DNA of 64,000 nucleotides from Zobellia uliginosa (lineage in GTDB: Bacteria > Bacteroidota > Bacteroidia > Flavobacteriales > Flavobacteriaceae). Of the stretch, positions 26,322 to 36,963 are shown one piece after another (within the stretch, counting starts at the first letter, position 1; every line of letters starts with the position of its first letter). The translations under genes were made by a program, and so were the position numbers. The notes under the pieces were generated by a model. That model saw only the letters and a list, made by a program, of their open reading frames with translations, was not told where the DNA came from and did no database searches. The DNA is taken from positions 186,001 through 250,000 of the forward strand of contig NZ_FTOB01000004.1 of assembly GCF_900156625.1 (NCBI RefSeq), read 5' to 3'.

Positions 26322-28619
26322 ATGGGCAATCAAAAGCAGAGAAGGGAAGCGTTGATCTATCACGCTAAACCACAGCCTGGTAAAATAAAAATCGTTCCTA
26401 CAAAACCTTATAGCACCCAACGTGATTTGGCCTTGGCCTACTCACCGGGTGTGGCAGAACCTTGTCTTGAAATTGCAAAGGACAAGGATAACGCCTATAA
26501 ATATACCTCAAAAGGGAATCTTGTAGCCATTATCTCGAACGGTACGGCCGTCTTGGGGCTGGGAAATATTGGACCCGAAGCGTCAAAGCCCGTTATGGAA
26601 GGGAAAGGTTTGTTGTTCAAGATTTTTGCCGATATCGATGGTATAGATATTGAAGTTGATACGGAAGATGTAGATAAATTCGTAGAGACCGTTAAAATGA
26701 TTGCCCCTACTTTTGGAGGAATCAATTTAGAGGATATCAAAGCTCCTGAAGCTTTTGAAATAGAGCGTAGGCTAAAAGAAGAACTAGATATTCCGGTAAT
26801 GCACGATGACCAACATGGTACGGCCATCATTTCTGCCGCCGCCTTGTTGAACGCCCTTGAATTATCGGAAAAGAAAATAGAGGAGGCACGCATCGTTATC
26901 AGTGGGGCCGGCGCTGCCGCAGTATCCTGTACCAAACTGTACAAGGCTTTCGGGGCCAAAGCCGAAAATATTGTCATGTTAGACAGTAAGGGGGTCATTA
27001 GAAAAGATGCCGAGAACCTATCCGCTTCCAAGAAGGAATTTGCGACCGATAGAAAAATAGATACGCTTGCCGAAGCTATGGTCGATGCCGATGTGTTCGT
27101 CGGTCTTTCCATTGCAAATATCGTTACTGCCGAGATGTTAGAATCAATGGCCGAAAACCCTATCGTGTTTGCTATGGCGAACCCTGATCCAGAGGTAGAT
27201 TACGACCTGGCCGTCAAGACACGTAAAGATATTATCATGGCTACGGGACGTTCAGACCACCCGAACCAGGTGAACAACGTGCTCGGATTTCCTTTTATTT
27301 TTAGGGGAGCCTTGGATGTGCGTGCCACGACCATTAACGAAGAGATGAAAATGGCCGCCGTTAAGGCCTTGGCCGAATTGACCAAACAGCCGGTACCTGA
27401 GCAGGTGAACATTGCCTATGGGGAAACCAGGCTGACTTTTGGTAAAGAATATATAATACCTAAACCTTTCGATCAACGTCTGATCTCAGAGATTCCACCG
27501 GCCGTGGCCAAAGCGGCAATGGATAGTGGTGTGGCCAAAAACCCTATTGAAGATTGGGATCGTTACCGAGAGGAACTTTTGCAGCGATCAGGGAATGATA
27601 ATAAGGTGGTGCGTTTGTTGCACAACCGTGCTAAAATGAATAAAAAGCGTATCGTCTTTGCCGAAGCCGATCATCTTGATGTGCTTAAGGCAGCTCAGAT
27701 CGTTCACGAAGAAGGTATTGCCGAACCTATTCTTTTAGGAAGAAAAGAGATTATCCTCGAGCTGAAAAAGGAATTGGATTTTGATGCCGATATTGAAATC
27801 GTTGATCCTACGTCGAAGGAATTTGATGAAAAGCACATACGTTATGCTACCAAATTTTGGGAAAGTAGAAAGCGCAGTGGTACTACTCTTTACAGTGCTA
27901 AAATAAGAATGCGTGAGCGTAACTATTTCGGGGCTATGATGGTGCTCGAGGGTGATGCGGACGGAATGATTTCTGGCTATTCAAGGGCCTATCCAACAGT
28001 GGTGAAACCAATTTTTGAAGTTATTGGTCGGGCGTCGAATGTGAAAAAGGTGTCGACAGTCAATATTATGATTACCGATAGGGGGCCGTTGTTTTTGGCC
28101 GATACCTCTATCAATATTGATCCAAATGCCGAAGAGATTGCCGAAATAGCCCAGAACGCGGCCAATGTAGCTTCTACCTTTGGTTTTGAACCTGTATTGG
28201 CCCTCTTGTCTTACGCCAACTTTGGCTCATCGAGCCATCCCCATGCCAAAAAGGTTAGGGAGGCCGTTCGTATTTTGCACGAAAGTAATCCTGACCTTGT
28301 GGTAGATGGTGAGATCCAAACCGATTTCGCCTTGAACAAAGAGTTGCTCCAAAGTCAGTTTCCGTTTTCTAAACTTGCAGGTAAAAAAGTCAATACTTTG
28401 ATTTTTCCTAATCTAGAAGCGGCGAACATAACGTATAAATTATTGAAGGAATTAAACCAGGCGGATAGTATTGGTCCGATCATGGTCGGGCTGAGAAGGT
28501 CGGTCCATATACTTCAATTAGGGGCAAGTGTAGATGAGATGGTGAATATGACCGCGGTTGCCGTTATTGATGCCCAAGAACGGGAAAAAAGAAGAAAGGC
28601 CAAGGCTCAGGCCAAATAA
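26322..28619 (+). CDS. maeB: NADP-dependent malic enzyme with phosphotransacetylase-like C-terminal domain
   Basis: A 765-residue MaeB-type protein. The N-terminal half (about 1-430) is the malic enzyme: the region YSPGVAEPC (about 46-54), GLGNIGPEASKPVMEGKGLL (about 79-98) and MHDDQHGTA (about 161). A nucleotide-binding stretch ARIVISGAGAAAVSC (about 189) follows. The C-terminal half (about 430-765) resembles phosphate acetyltransferase, but in this family it is regulatory and catalytically inactive. It oxidatively decarboxylates malate to pyruvate, yielding NADPH. First gene upstream of ruvA. Confidence 0.96.
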   Translation: MGNQKQRREALIYHAKPQPGKIKIVPTKPYSTQRDLALAYSPGVAEPCLEIAKDKDNAYKYTSKGNLVAIISNGTAVLGLGNIGPEASKPVMEGKGLLFKIFADIDGIDIEVDTEDVDKFVETVKMIAPTFGGINLEDIKAPEAFEIERRLKEELDIPVMHDDQHGTAIISAAALLNALELSEKKIEEARIVISGAGAAAVSCTKLYKAFGAKAENIVMLDSKGVIRKDAENLSASKKEFATDRKIDTLAEAMVDADVFVGLSIANIVTAEMLESMAENPIVFAMANPDPEVDYDLAVKTRKDIIMATGRSDHPNQVNNVLGFPFIFRGALDVRATTINEEMKMAAVKALAELTKQPVPEQVNIAYGETRLTFGKEYIIPKPFDQRLISEIPPAVAKAAMDSGVAKNPIEDWDRYREELLQRSGNDNKVVRLLHNRAKMNKKRIVFAEADHLDVLKAAQIVHEEGIAEPILLGRKEIILELKKELDFDADIEIVDPTSKEFDEKHIRYATKFWESRKRSGTTLYSAKIRMRERNYFGAMMVLEGDADGMISGYSRAYPTVVKPIFEVIGRASNVKKVSTVNIMITDRGPLFLADTSINIDPNAEEIAEIAQNAANVASTFGFEPVLALLSYANFGSSSHPHAKKVREAVRILHESNPDLVVDGEIQTDFALNKELLQSQFPFSKLAGKKVNTLIFPNLEAANITYKLLKELNQADSIGPIMVGLRRSVHILQLGASVDEMVNMTAVAVIDAQEREKRRKAKAQAK

Positions 28620-28627
28620 TAACTATG

Positions 28628-28648
28628 GTCCGGCTGTAATGGCCGGAC
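28628..28648 (+). other. Hairpin between maeB and ruvA
   Basis: A perfect 7-bp stem GTCCGGC/GCCGGAC with a 7-base loop, 8 bases after the maeB stop. It is followed by CAAAAATAA and not by a T-run, so it is not a normal terminator. It could stabilise or separate the maeB and ruvA-sprA messages. Confidence 0.45.
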
Positions 28649-28674
28649 AAAAATAACCCCAAAACCACCCGAAC

Positions 28675-29256
28675 ATGATCACGCATCTTAGAGGAAAACT
28701 TGTGGAGAAAAACCCGACCTATGTAGTAATTGAATGTGCAGGGGTGGGTTATTTTGTCAATATTTCGCTCAATACCTTTGCCAAGGTAGGCGACTCTGAG
28801 AGTATAAGTTTGTTCACCCATCTTCAGGTGAAAGAAGATTCTCACACCTTGTTTGGATTTGCCGAAAGATCGGAACGCGAAATTTTCCGGCTTTTACTTT
28901 CGGTTTCAGGTATAGGGTCCAGTACCGCACGGACCATGTTGTCGTCGTTGGAGCCCGCTCAAATTAGGGATGCCATCGCCAATGGGGACGTCGCCACGAT
29001 TCAATCGATAAAAGGTATTGGGGCCAAAACGGCCCAACGCGTAATTCTCGACCTACGCGATAAGATTCTAAAAGTGTATGATATAGGTGAAGTTTCCGCT
29101 GCTGCGAACAATACAAATAAAGAAGAAGCGTTATCTGCTTTAGAGGTTCTTGGCTTTGTAAGAAGATCCGCCGAAAAGGTAGTTGATAAAGTACTTGCCC
29201 AAGACCCCTCGCTCAGCGTAGAGAACATAATTAAACTTGCGCTTAAAAATTTATAA
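28675..29256 (+). CDS. ruvA: Holliday junction DNA helicase subunit RuvA
   Basis: A 193-residue RuvA of usual length. Domain I has MITHLRGKLVEKNPTYVVIE at the start and a motif LFTHLQVKEDSHTLFGFAE (about 46-64). Domain II has the two helix-hairpin-helix motifs LLLSVSGIGSSTARTMLSSL (about 73-92) and IQSIKGIGAKTAQRVILDL (about 108-126). A flexible linker and domain III (about 145-193) follow, the part that contacts RuvB. sprA begins only 5 bases after the stop. Confidence 0.97.
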   Translation: MITHLRGKLVEKNPTYVVIECAGVGYFVNISLNTFAKVGDSESISLFTHLQVKEDSHTLFGFAERSEREIFRLLLSVSGIGSSTARTMLSSLEPAQIRDAIANGDVATIQSIKGIGAKTAQRVILDLRDKILKVYDIGEVSAAANNTNKEEALSALEVLGFVRRSAEKVVDKVLAQDPSLSVENIIKLALKNL

Positions 29257-29261
29257 CAAGT

Positions 29262-32200
29262 TTGAAAACAGGGGCCAAACTATTTCTTAAATCAATATTT
29301 AAGCTTACTCTCCTATTTTCATTTTTGATTGTTTCAACGGGAATAACCTATGCCCAGGAAACCGAAAATGAAGATAAGGAAGAGCAGCAGGTGGATTCCG
29401 TAAAGACGGGTTTTTCTTTGGGTAAACTCAAAATGGAAAATCCTGAAAGTATTGTGAGTAAATACGAGTACGATCCCAATTTGAATATGTACATCTATTC
29501 CGAAAAGGTAGGTGACTTTGATATTGGGTATCCGGTAATTTTAACTCCTGACCAGTATTACGAGCTGGTGCGCCAAGAGGGTATCAAAGATTATTTTAAG
29601 GAAAAATCAGATGCCTTCGCGGGTAAAAAGGAAGGTAGTGAAGAGGCTCGGAAAAACTTACTGCCCAACTTTTATGTCAATAATAACTTCTTTCAATCCG
29701 TTTTTGGAGGCAACACCATAGAGGTTATTCCACAGGGTTCCGTGGCCATGGACCTTGGGGTTATCTGGCAGAAAAACGATAACCCTTCCTTATCCCCACG
29801 AAACCGTACCAATCTATCCTTTGATTTTGATCAGCGTATCAGTTTGAGTATGCTAGGTAAAATAGGGGAGCGATTACAGGTAACGGCAAACTACGATACC
29901 GAGGCTACTTTCGATTTCCAGAACATTGTAAAATTAGACTATACGCCCACCGAAGATGATATCATCCGGTCTATTGAGGTGGGTAATGTGAATATGCCGT
30001 TGAATAGCTCGTTGATTACCGGGGCCCAGAGCCTTTTCGGGGTTAAGACACAGCTGCAGTTCGGTAAGACCATGGTGACCGCGGTATTTTCCGAACAACG
30101 TTCACAAAACAATACCGTAGTGGCCCAAGGTGGTGGTACCGTTAACGATTTTTCGGTTTCGGCCTTACAGTACGACGAAGACAAACATTTCTTTTTGGCC
30201 CAATATTTTAGGGATAACTACGATGCGGCCTTGGCCAATTACCCATATATCAAGAGCCAGGTCCAGATTACGCGTTTAGAGGTTTGGGTTACCAATAGAA
30301 GCCAGCAAACATTGAATGTCCGTAATGTTGTCGGTATACAAGATTTAGGGGAGTACGACCCCTTGGTGGCCGGAGAGGCGAAAACCCGAATTTCACAAAA
30401 TGCCCCGACGCAATTCTTTAAATCCAATCCATCGGGTCAACCGAACCAATTGCCGCGTAACAACGCGAATAATTACGATCCCAGCCTTATAGGTCAGGGT
30501 GGAGCGCTTACCTCAAGTATTCGCGATGTGTCTACCGTAGAACAAGGCTTCAATATAGCCGGATACCAGCCGAACCAGGGTTTTGATTACGCCTATCTGG
30601 AAAATGCACGGAAACTGGAGCAGGGAAGGGATTTTCAATTTAACGCCCAGCTAGGGTATATTTCCTTGAACCAACGTTTGAGCAATGATGAGGTTTTGGC
30701 GGTGGCCTTTCAATATACATACAACGGCCAAGTGTATCAAGTGGGTGAGTTCGCCAACGGGGGGCTAGATGCCACTTCGATTTCAGGGGCCGTAGATAAT
30801 CCCGTGATCAATAACAATACACTGGTTTTAAAACTACTTAAAAGTAATATTACCAATGTTTCGGATCCTATTTGGGATTTGATGATGAAGAACATCTACG
30901 CTACGGGCGCCTTTAGGTTGAGCCAAGAAGATTTTAAGATGAATATTCTTTATTCAAACCCGACGCCACGAAACTATATTACGCCAGTAGAGGATTTTCC
31001 GAACCAAACGGATGGGGGAAAGCCTTTACAGGAACGTATACTGCTGGAGATATTTAATTTCGATAGGCTTAATGTCTACAATGATATACAACCCGGAGGT
31101 GATGGTTTTTTCGATTTTGTACCGGGTATAACGGTGGATACCGAGAACGGACAAATAATCTTTACAAAGGTTGAACCTTTCGGGGAATACTTGTTCAACC
31201 GTTTGGGTGGGGGTGATTATAGTGCTGAAAACTCCTATAACGAGAATCAGAAGAAATATGTTTTTAGGGATATGTACGAGCTGACGAAATCAGCAGCCTT
31301 ACAGAACCCTGAAAAGGATAAATTTATTTTAAAGGGAAAATATAAGTCGGAGGGAAGCAATGGTATACCCATTGGAGCCTTCAATGTGCCAAGGGGCTCG
31401 GTTCGGGTTACCGCTGGAGGAAGGCAATTGCAAGAGGGTATCGATTACACCGTGAATTATCAGGCGGGTACGGTACAGATTCTAGATCCAAGTCTCGAGG
31501 CTTCCAATACCCCTATTAATATTTCCGTAGAGAACAACGCCGTATTTGGGCAGCAAACACGTCGGTTTACCGGGGTCAACGTCGAGCACCAGTTTAATAA
31601 GAATTTTGTGCTGGGCGCAACTTTGTTGAACCTGAACGAACGCCCCTTGACACAAAAGTCCAATTTTGGAGTCGAGCCGGTAAACAATACTGTATTCGGG
31701 ATCAATGGAAACTTTTCTACCGAGGTTCCCTTCCTGACCCGACTGGTCAATAAGCTTCCTAATATAGATACCGATGTGCCATCAAACCTTTCGGTTCGGG
31801 GTGAAGTGGCCTGGTTAAAACCGAATTCGCCTAAAAATGCCGATTTTGAAGGGGAAACCACGACCTATTTAGACGATTTCGAGGGAGCTCAGGCATTGAT
31901 CGATATTCGTTCCTCCTTGGGGTGGACCCTTGCCAGTACGCCAGTTGAATTTTTAGACTCGCCTACCCAAAAAGGTTTGGAAACCGGTTTCAATAGGGCG
32001 AAAATGGCATGGTATACTATAGATCCCATTTTCTATACCAACCAAAGGCCTTCGAGTATAAGTGATAACGATATTTCTACCAATGCCACGCGAAGAATAT
32101 ATATCGATGAGGTATTTCCTAAAGTAGAACAGGCACAGGGGCAGACGCGTCAGCAGACTACACTTGACTTGGCCTACTACCCTGAAATGAAGGGGCCTTA

Positions 32201-35200
32201 TAATGCCAACCCGAATTTCCAGACCGAATCGCCCAACGATAAATGGGGTGGTATTATGCGTTCGTTGAGCAGCACGAACTTTGAGCAGGCCAATGTGGAG
32301 TTTGTTCAGTTTTGGGTTATGGATCCTTATCTTGACGGTACGGCAACAAGCGAAGGTGAGCTGGTGTTCAACCTTGGTACCATTTCCGAAGATATTTTGG
32401 CTGATGGGCTAAAGCAATATGAAAACGGATTGCCGATAAACGGTGAGGGAAGTGTTAAGCCTGAAAATCCTGTTTGGGGTCCTGTTCCGGCAACCCAGGC
32501 CTTGGTCTATGCATTTGATGTGAATGAAGGGAGCCGTGCTCAACAAGATGTTGGTTTTGACGGTTTGGACGATACGGCCGAAGCGGCTATTTACGGCAAT
32601 GAAAACCCTGAGGATCCCGCCTTGGATAATTACGAATATTTCTTGCAGCGCGACGGAAGTATACTAAATCGCTATTTGAACTTTAATAACCCACAGGGCA
32701 ACTCACCGGTACAGGTAACCAACGATAATAGAGGGTCGACCACTTTGCCCGATGTTGAGGATATGGACCGTGACCTGACCATGAACACGGTGAACAGCTA
32801 TTACGAATATCGCATCCCGATCAAGCCCAATACGACCATCAACGATAAATACGTTACCGATATTCGCGATTCATTGGTGCTTTCAGGTAATAGGATTCCG
32901 AATGGAAGTACGGTGCGTACAAGGTGGATCCAATATAAGATTCCGTTAAGTGACTTTACGGCGGCCGTTGGTGGGATCAACGATTTTAGGTCGATCAGCT
33001 CATTGCGTATGTATATGACCGGCTTTTCCAGCGATGTGCTTTTGCGTTTTGCCACCCTTGATTTGGTGCGCGGTGATTGGCGTACCTATGTAAAGTCGCT
33101 CGATAAGGACGATCCCGATGCAACGGATGATGCTACTACCTTAGACGTAAATGCGGTTAACATTCAGGAAAATGAGAATAGGAGTCCTATTCCCTATGTC
33201 TTGCCTCCTGGGGTACGTCGTGAGCAATTGAACAATAATAATACGATCATTCAGCAAAACGAGCAGTCGCTTTCTTTTGTGGTCGAAAACCTTGAGCCTA
33301 GGGATTCGCGAGGGGTGTTCAAGAACCTTGATATAGATATACGTCAGTACGAGAAGCTGAAAATGTTCATTCATGCCGAAAAGATCTTGGAAACGGATAC
33401 TTATAATGTGGAAGAACCTTTGGTCGGTTTTCTTAGGATAGGAACCGATTTCTCGGAAAACTTCTATCAGTTGGAAATTCCCTTGGAGTTTACACCTTTT
33501 GGGGCTAGTTCTGAATCCGCGGTTTGGCCCGATAACAACCAAATGGAAATTCTGTTGGCGGACTTGAACAAAGTGAAGTCGGTTTGGATTGCCGGAACGG
33601 ATTTAAGTGAGATCAGATATTTTGAAGTGGTCAATGGGGAAGTGGTTCCCGTAAATGAATTTGCTCCGAGAACACCGGGTCAATTGCGTATCGGTATTCA
33701 GGGTAACCCTTCTTTGGGAAGCATCCGTAGTATGATGGTAGGTGTGAAAAACATTAGCGATTTCCCGGCCCGTGCTGAGGTGTGGTTCAATGAGCTTCGT
33801 TTGGCCGGATTGGATAACGAGGGTGGATGGGCCGCTTTGGCCGCCGTTGATGCCAATTTTGCCGATTTTGCGAATATCTCTGCAACGGGAAGTACAAGTA
33901 CCTCCGGTTTTGGTGCCATTGATCAAATGCCGAACGAGCGTGCCCGTGAAGATGCCCTTTCCTATGATTTGGTGACCAACGTAAACATAGGTCAATTGCT
34001 CCCTAAGAAATGGGGTATTCAAATACCGTTTAACTATGGGGTGTCGGAACAGATGATAACCCCTGAGTTTGATCCGGTTTACGATGATTTAAAACTCGAG
34101 GATAGAATTGCCGTTGACGACGATCCGGATGCAATCGAAGAGCAGGCGGAAGATTATACGAAAAGAACAAGCATCAACTTTATTGGGGTGCGTAAAGATA
34201 GGGGGGAAGAGGCCGAGGCCAATTTTTACGATATCGAGAACTTTACGTTCAACTACTCCTATAACGAAACCAATCACAGGGATTTTGAAATAGCGGCCTT
34301 GGAAGATAAGAACGTTGCCGCGGGCTTTGTGTACAACCATAGCTTCAAACCCGTGGAGGTGGCTCCTTTTATGAAGAACGATTCGTTGTTTACCAGTCGG
34401 TATTGGAGGTGGTTAAAGGAGTTGAACCTTAGCCTGCTGCCTACAAGCGTATCTGTAAATTCCAATATAGACCGACAGTTCAACCAACAGCGTTTTAGGG
34501 ATGTTGTTGAAGAAGGGGTAGATAAATTAGATTTGCCGACATTGCAACAAAGGAACTATCAGTTCAATTGGCAATATGCGGTCAACTATAGTCTTACCAA
34601 GTCGTTGCGCTTGAACATGACTGCCAGTAACAACCATATTGTACGTAATTATTTTGAAGATCCTTCCGACCCTAACTCTGCTATTGATGAAACCTTAGGG
34701 TTGTGGGATGGCTTTTGGGATTTAGGGGAACCCAACCGGCATGCCCAGCAGTTGGAGCTCAACTATGATCTTCCCTTCAGTAAGATTCCATTGCTTGATT
34801 TTATAAATTCACAATACAGCTATACCAGTAACTTTGATTGGCAACGTGGCGGTGATGCATTGAAGGAAGTAACGGGCAGGGACATCAATACGGTGCAGAA
34901 TGCCAGTACGCATAATATTACGGCCAATTTGACCATGCAAAAGTTCTACGATATGCTAGGGCTTAAAAAACGCAGTGGGAAGTCTAGTGCCAGTAAGGCC
35001 CCGGTACGAAAAGATAAGGCGGGCAACCCTGTTTCGGATGGCGAGAAGACCAAAAAGAAAAGTAGTGGACTGTTCAACACGGCCGTAGATGTACTCACCA
35101 TGGTGAAACGCTTGAACGTAAACTATAATGAAAGTAGGGGTAAGGTGCTGCCGGGCTATACCCAGTCGGTCGGCTTCGTAGGGTCGTTGAGACCGTCTTT

Positions 35201-36437
35201 CGGTTTTGTGTTCGGTAGTCAGGCCGATGTACGGTTCGATGCCGCAAGAAAAGGATGGTTGACGGACTTTGGGGAGTTTAACGAACAGTTCGTTCAGAAT
35301 GTAAACCGACAGTTGAACATTACGGCCACCGCACAGCCTATTAAGGATTTGACCATAGACTTGTCTGCCGATAGGCAGTTTTCCAATAGCTATCAAGAGA
35401 ACTTTAGTGTTACTAAAGATGCGAACGGTGAATTCGAGTACAATAACCTTTTAGGGAACGATTACGGTAATTTTAGTATCTCTACGGTTATGATCGGTAC
35501 GATTTTCAATAAAAGCGATGAGTTCGATTCAAAGACTTTTGAACAGTTCAAGCAAAACCGTATTACCATCGCCAATCGCTTAGTAGCGGATAGGGGAGAA
35601 GTGGCAAACATAAATCCAGAAACAGGTTTTCCTGAAAAGTACAGTAAAACGCAGCAAGATGTGTTGTTGCCTGCTTTCTTTGCGGCCTATACGGGGCAGG
35701 ATGCGGAGCGTGTGAACTTAGATGCCTTCCGTCAGATTCCTATTCCTAACTGGAATTTGAAGTATACAGGACTGATGCGAAATAAGTGGTTCAAGAAGAA
35801 ATTCCAAAGGTTTTCACTTAGTCATGGCTATCGCGCGGCATATAGTATCAACTCATTTCAGACCAACCTCGAGAAAGTCCAGTTGGAAAATGAGGGCTCG
35901 TCTACCCTTGACCCTGAGACTGGGGATAGAATGTCTGACCTTATTCTGAACAACGTGGTCTTGAACGATGAGTTCAACCCCTTGGTGCGTGTTGATTTTG
36001 AAATGAAGAACTCGGTCAGTATCTTGGCCGAAATGAGAACCAGCAGAACCTTGGCGCTTAGTTTCGACAATAATTTGATGACCGAAATGAACGGTAAGGA
36101 ATATACCGTAGGGCTAGGCTATCGTTTTAAGGATGTAAAGTTCGTGACCAACATAGGAGGGAACAAGACCCGTTTAAAGGGAGACTTGAACTTAAAGGCG
36201 GATGTTACCTTGAGGGACAACATTACGATTATAAGAAACTTGGATATCGACAATAACCAGATTACCTCGGGTCAAAACTTGCTGTCGATCAAGTTTACTG
36301 CGGATTATGCATTGAGTAAAAACTTGAACGCCTTGTTCTTCTATGATCATTCGTTCTCGCAGTTTGCCGTTTCTACCGCTTTTCCGCAGACTACTATAAA
36401 TACCGGCTTTACCTTAAGGTATAATTTCGGTAACTAA
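29262..36437 (+). CDS. sprA: SprA, type IX secretion system outer-membrane translocon (gliding motility)
   Basis: A 2391-residue protein of typical SprA length. The start is TTG at 29262, 5 bases after ruvA; it gives a signal peptide MKTGAKLFLKSIFKLTLLFS... ending near GITYAQ. The sequence consists of large repeated beta-rich regions with long soluble inserts, and it ends with a beta-signal-like strand TINTGFTLRYNFGN, ending in an aromatic-Gly-Asn. In known structures SprA forms a single-chain 36-strand barrel through which T9SS substrates leave the cell. It depends on other Sov/Gld components encoded elsewhere. A strong sign of a gliding or adhesin-secreting flavobacterium. Confidence 0.97.
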   Translation: MKTGAKLFLKSIFKLTLLFSFLIVSTGITYAQETENEDKEEQQVDSVKTGFSLGKLKMENPESIVSKYEYDPNLNMYIYSEKVGDFDIGYPVILTPDQYYELVRQEGIKDYFKEKSDAFAGKKEGSEEARKNLLPNFYVNNNFFQSVFGGNTIEVIPQGSVAMDLGVIWQKNDNPSLSPRNRTNLSFDFDQRISLSMLGKIGERLQVTANYDTEATFDFQNIVKLDYTPTEDDIIRSIEVGNVNMPLNSSLITGAQSLFGVKTQLQFGKTMVTAVFSEQRSQNNTVVAQGGGTVNDFSVSALQYDEDKHFFLAQYFRDNYDAALANYPYIKSQVQITRLEVWVTNRSQQTLNVRNVVGIQDLGEYDPLVAGEAKTRISQNAPTQFFKSNPSGQPNQLPRNNANNYDPSLIGQGGALTSSIRDVSTVEQGFNIAGYQPNQGFDYAYLENARKLEQGRDFQFNAQLGYISLNQRLSNDEVLAVAFQYTYNGQVYQVGEFANGGLDATSISGAVDNPVINNNTLVLKLLKSNITNVSDPIWDLMMKNIYATGAFRLSQEDFKMNILYSNPTPRNYITPVEDFPNQTDGGKPLQERILLEIFNFDRLNVYNDIQPGGDGFFDFVPGITVDTENGQIIFTKVEPFGEYLFNRLGGGDYSAENSYNENQKKYVFRDMYELTKSAALQNPEKDKFILKGKYKSEGSNGIPIGAFNVPRGSVRVTAGGRQLQEGIDYTVNYQAGTVQILDPSLEASNTPINISVENNAVFGQQTRRFTGVNVEHQFNKNFVLGATLLNLNERPLTQKSNFGVEPVNNTVFGINGNFSTEVPFLTRLVNKLPNIDTDVPSNLSVRGEVAWLKPNSPKNADFEGETTTYLDDFEGAQALIDIRSSLGWTLASTPVEFLDSPTQKGLETGFNRAKMAWYTIDPIFYTNQRPSSISDNDISTNATRRIYIDEVFPKVEQAQGQTRQQTTLDLAYYPEMKGPYNANPNFQTESPNDKWGGIMRSLSSTNFEQANVEFVQFWVMDPYLDGTATSEGELVFNLGTISEDILADGLKQYENGLPINGEGSVKPENPVWGPVPATQALVYAFDVNEGSRAQQDVGFDGLDDTAEAAIYGNENPEDPALDNYEYFLQRDGSILNRYLNFNNPQGNSPVQVTNDNRGSTTLPDVEDMDRDLTMNTVNSYYEYRIPIKPNTTINDKYVTDIRDSLVLSGNRIPNGSTVRTRWIQYKIPLSDFTAAVGGINDFRSISSLRMYMTGFSSDVLLRFATLDLVRGDWRTYVKSLDKDDPDATDDATTLDVNAVNIQENENRSPIPYVLPPGVRREQLNNNNTIIQQNEQSLSFVVENLEPRDSRGVFKNLDIDIRQYEKLKMFIHAEKILETDTYNVEEPLVGFLRIGTDFSENFYQLEIPLEFTPFGASSESAVWPDNNQMEILLADLNKVKSVWIAGTDLSEIRYFEVVNGEVVPVNEFAPRTPGQLRIGIQGNPSLGSIRSMMVGVKNISDFPARAEVWFNELRLAGLDNEGGWAALAAVDANFADFANISATGSTSTSGFGAIDQMPNERAREDALSYDLVTNVNIGQLLPKKWGIQIPFNYGVSEQMITPEFDPVYDDLKLEDRIAVDDDPDAIEEQAEDYTKRTSINFIGVRKDRGEEAEANFYDIENFTFNYSYNETNHRDFEIAALEDKNVAAGFVYNHSFKPVEVAPFMKNDSLFTSRYWRWLKELNLSLLPTSVSVNSNIDRQFNQQRFRDVVEEGVDKLDLPTLQQRNYQFNWQYAVNYSLTKSLRLNMTASNNHIVRNYFEDPSDPNSAIDETLGLWDGFWDLGEPNRHAQQLELNYDLPFSKIPLLDFINSQYSYTSNFDWQRGGDALKEVTGRDINTVQNASTHNITANLTMQKFYDMLGLKKRSGKSSASKAPVRKDKAGNPVSDGEKTKKKSSGLFNTAVDVLTMVKRLNVNYNESRGKVLPGYTQSVGFVGSLRPSFGFVFGSQADVRFDAARKGWLTDFGEFNEQFVQNVNRQLNITATAQPIKDLTIDLSADRQFSNSYQENFSVTKDANGEFEYNNLLGNDYGNFSISTVMIGTIFNKSDEFDSKTFEQFKQNRITIANRLVADRGEVANINPETGFPEKYSKTQQDVLLPAFFAAYTGQDAERVNLDAFRQIPIPNWNLKYTGLMRNKWFKKKFQRFSLSHGYRAAYSINSFQTNLEKVQLENEGSSTLDPETGDRMSDLILNNVVLNDEFNPLVRVDFEMKNSVSILAEMRTSRTLALSFDNNLMTEMNGKEYTVGLGYRFKDVKFVTNIGGNKTRLKGDLNLKADVTLRDNITIIRNLDIDNNQITSGQNLLSIKFTADYALSKNLNALFFYDHSFSQFAVSTAFPQTTINTGFTLRYNFGN

Positions 36438-36532
36438 ACAAGGTAAGCTCTTATTTTGATGGGATTTCCGGAACCGTTTGAAAGGTGTTGGCGGAGCCTT
36501 CTAAAATTACTTGTCAACTTCATCTCGTTTTT

Positions 36533-36563
36533 TTGAAAACTACTTCAGAAAACTTTACATTTG
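36533..36563 (+). promoter_or_regulatory. Promoter of gcvH
   Basis: TTG at 36533-36535, a 20-base spacer and TACATTTG at 36556-36563. The ATG at 36583 is 19 bases downstream. Confidence 0.78.
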
Positions 36564-36582
36564 CTTCCATAAAAATAAGATC

Positions 36583-36963
36583 ATGAACATACCTGCAGAA
36601 TTAAAGTACACAAAGGATCACGAATGGGTCAAAATCGATGGTGATATAGCAACGGTAGGTATTACCGATTTCGCCCAGAGCGAGCTTGGCGATATCGTTT
36701 ATGTTGAAGTGGAGACCGTTGATGAGACCTTGGATAAGGAAGAGGTGTTCGGTACGGTAGAGGCCGTTAAAACGGTTTCCGACCTATTTCAACCTTTGAG
36801 TGGAGAGATAGTCGAGTTCAATGAGGCTTTGGAAGATGCTCCGGAAAACGTAAATTCAGACCCCTATGGAAGTGGCTGGATGGTGAAAATAAAATTTAGC
36901 GATGCTTCTGAGGTAGACGGACTTTTGTCTGCCGATGACTACAAGGCTCTTATAGGTGCTTAA
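36583..36963 (+). CDS. gcvH: Glycine cleavage system H protein
   Basis: The ATG at 36583 gives 126 residues, the usual H-protein length; an upstream in-frame start at 36511 would lie inside the promoter. The N-terminus reads [20 protein letters not shown]. The lipoylated lysine is K63 in [17 protein letters not shown], the expected site. It shuttles the aminomethyl group between the P, T and L proteins, none of which is nearby. The VanZ-like gene overlaps its 3' end by 8 bases. Confidence 0.96.
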   Translation: MNIPAELKYTKDHEWVKIDGDIATVGITDFAQSELGDIVYVEVETVDETLDKEEVFGTVEAVKTVSDLFQPLSGEIVEFNEALEDAPENVNSDPYGSGWMVKIKFSDASEVDGLLSADDYKALIGA

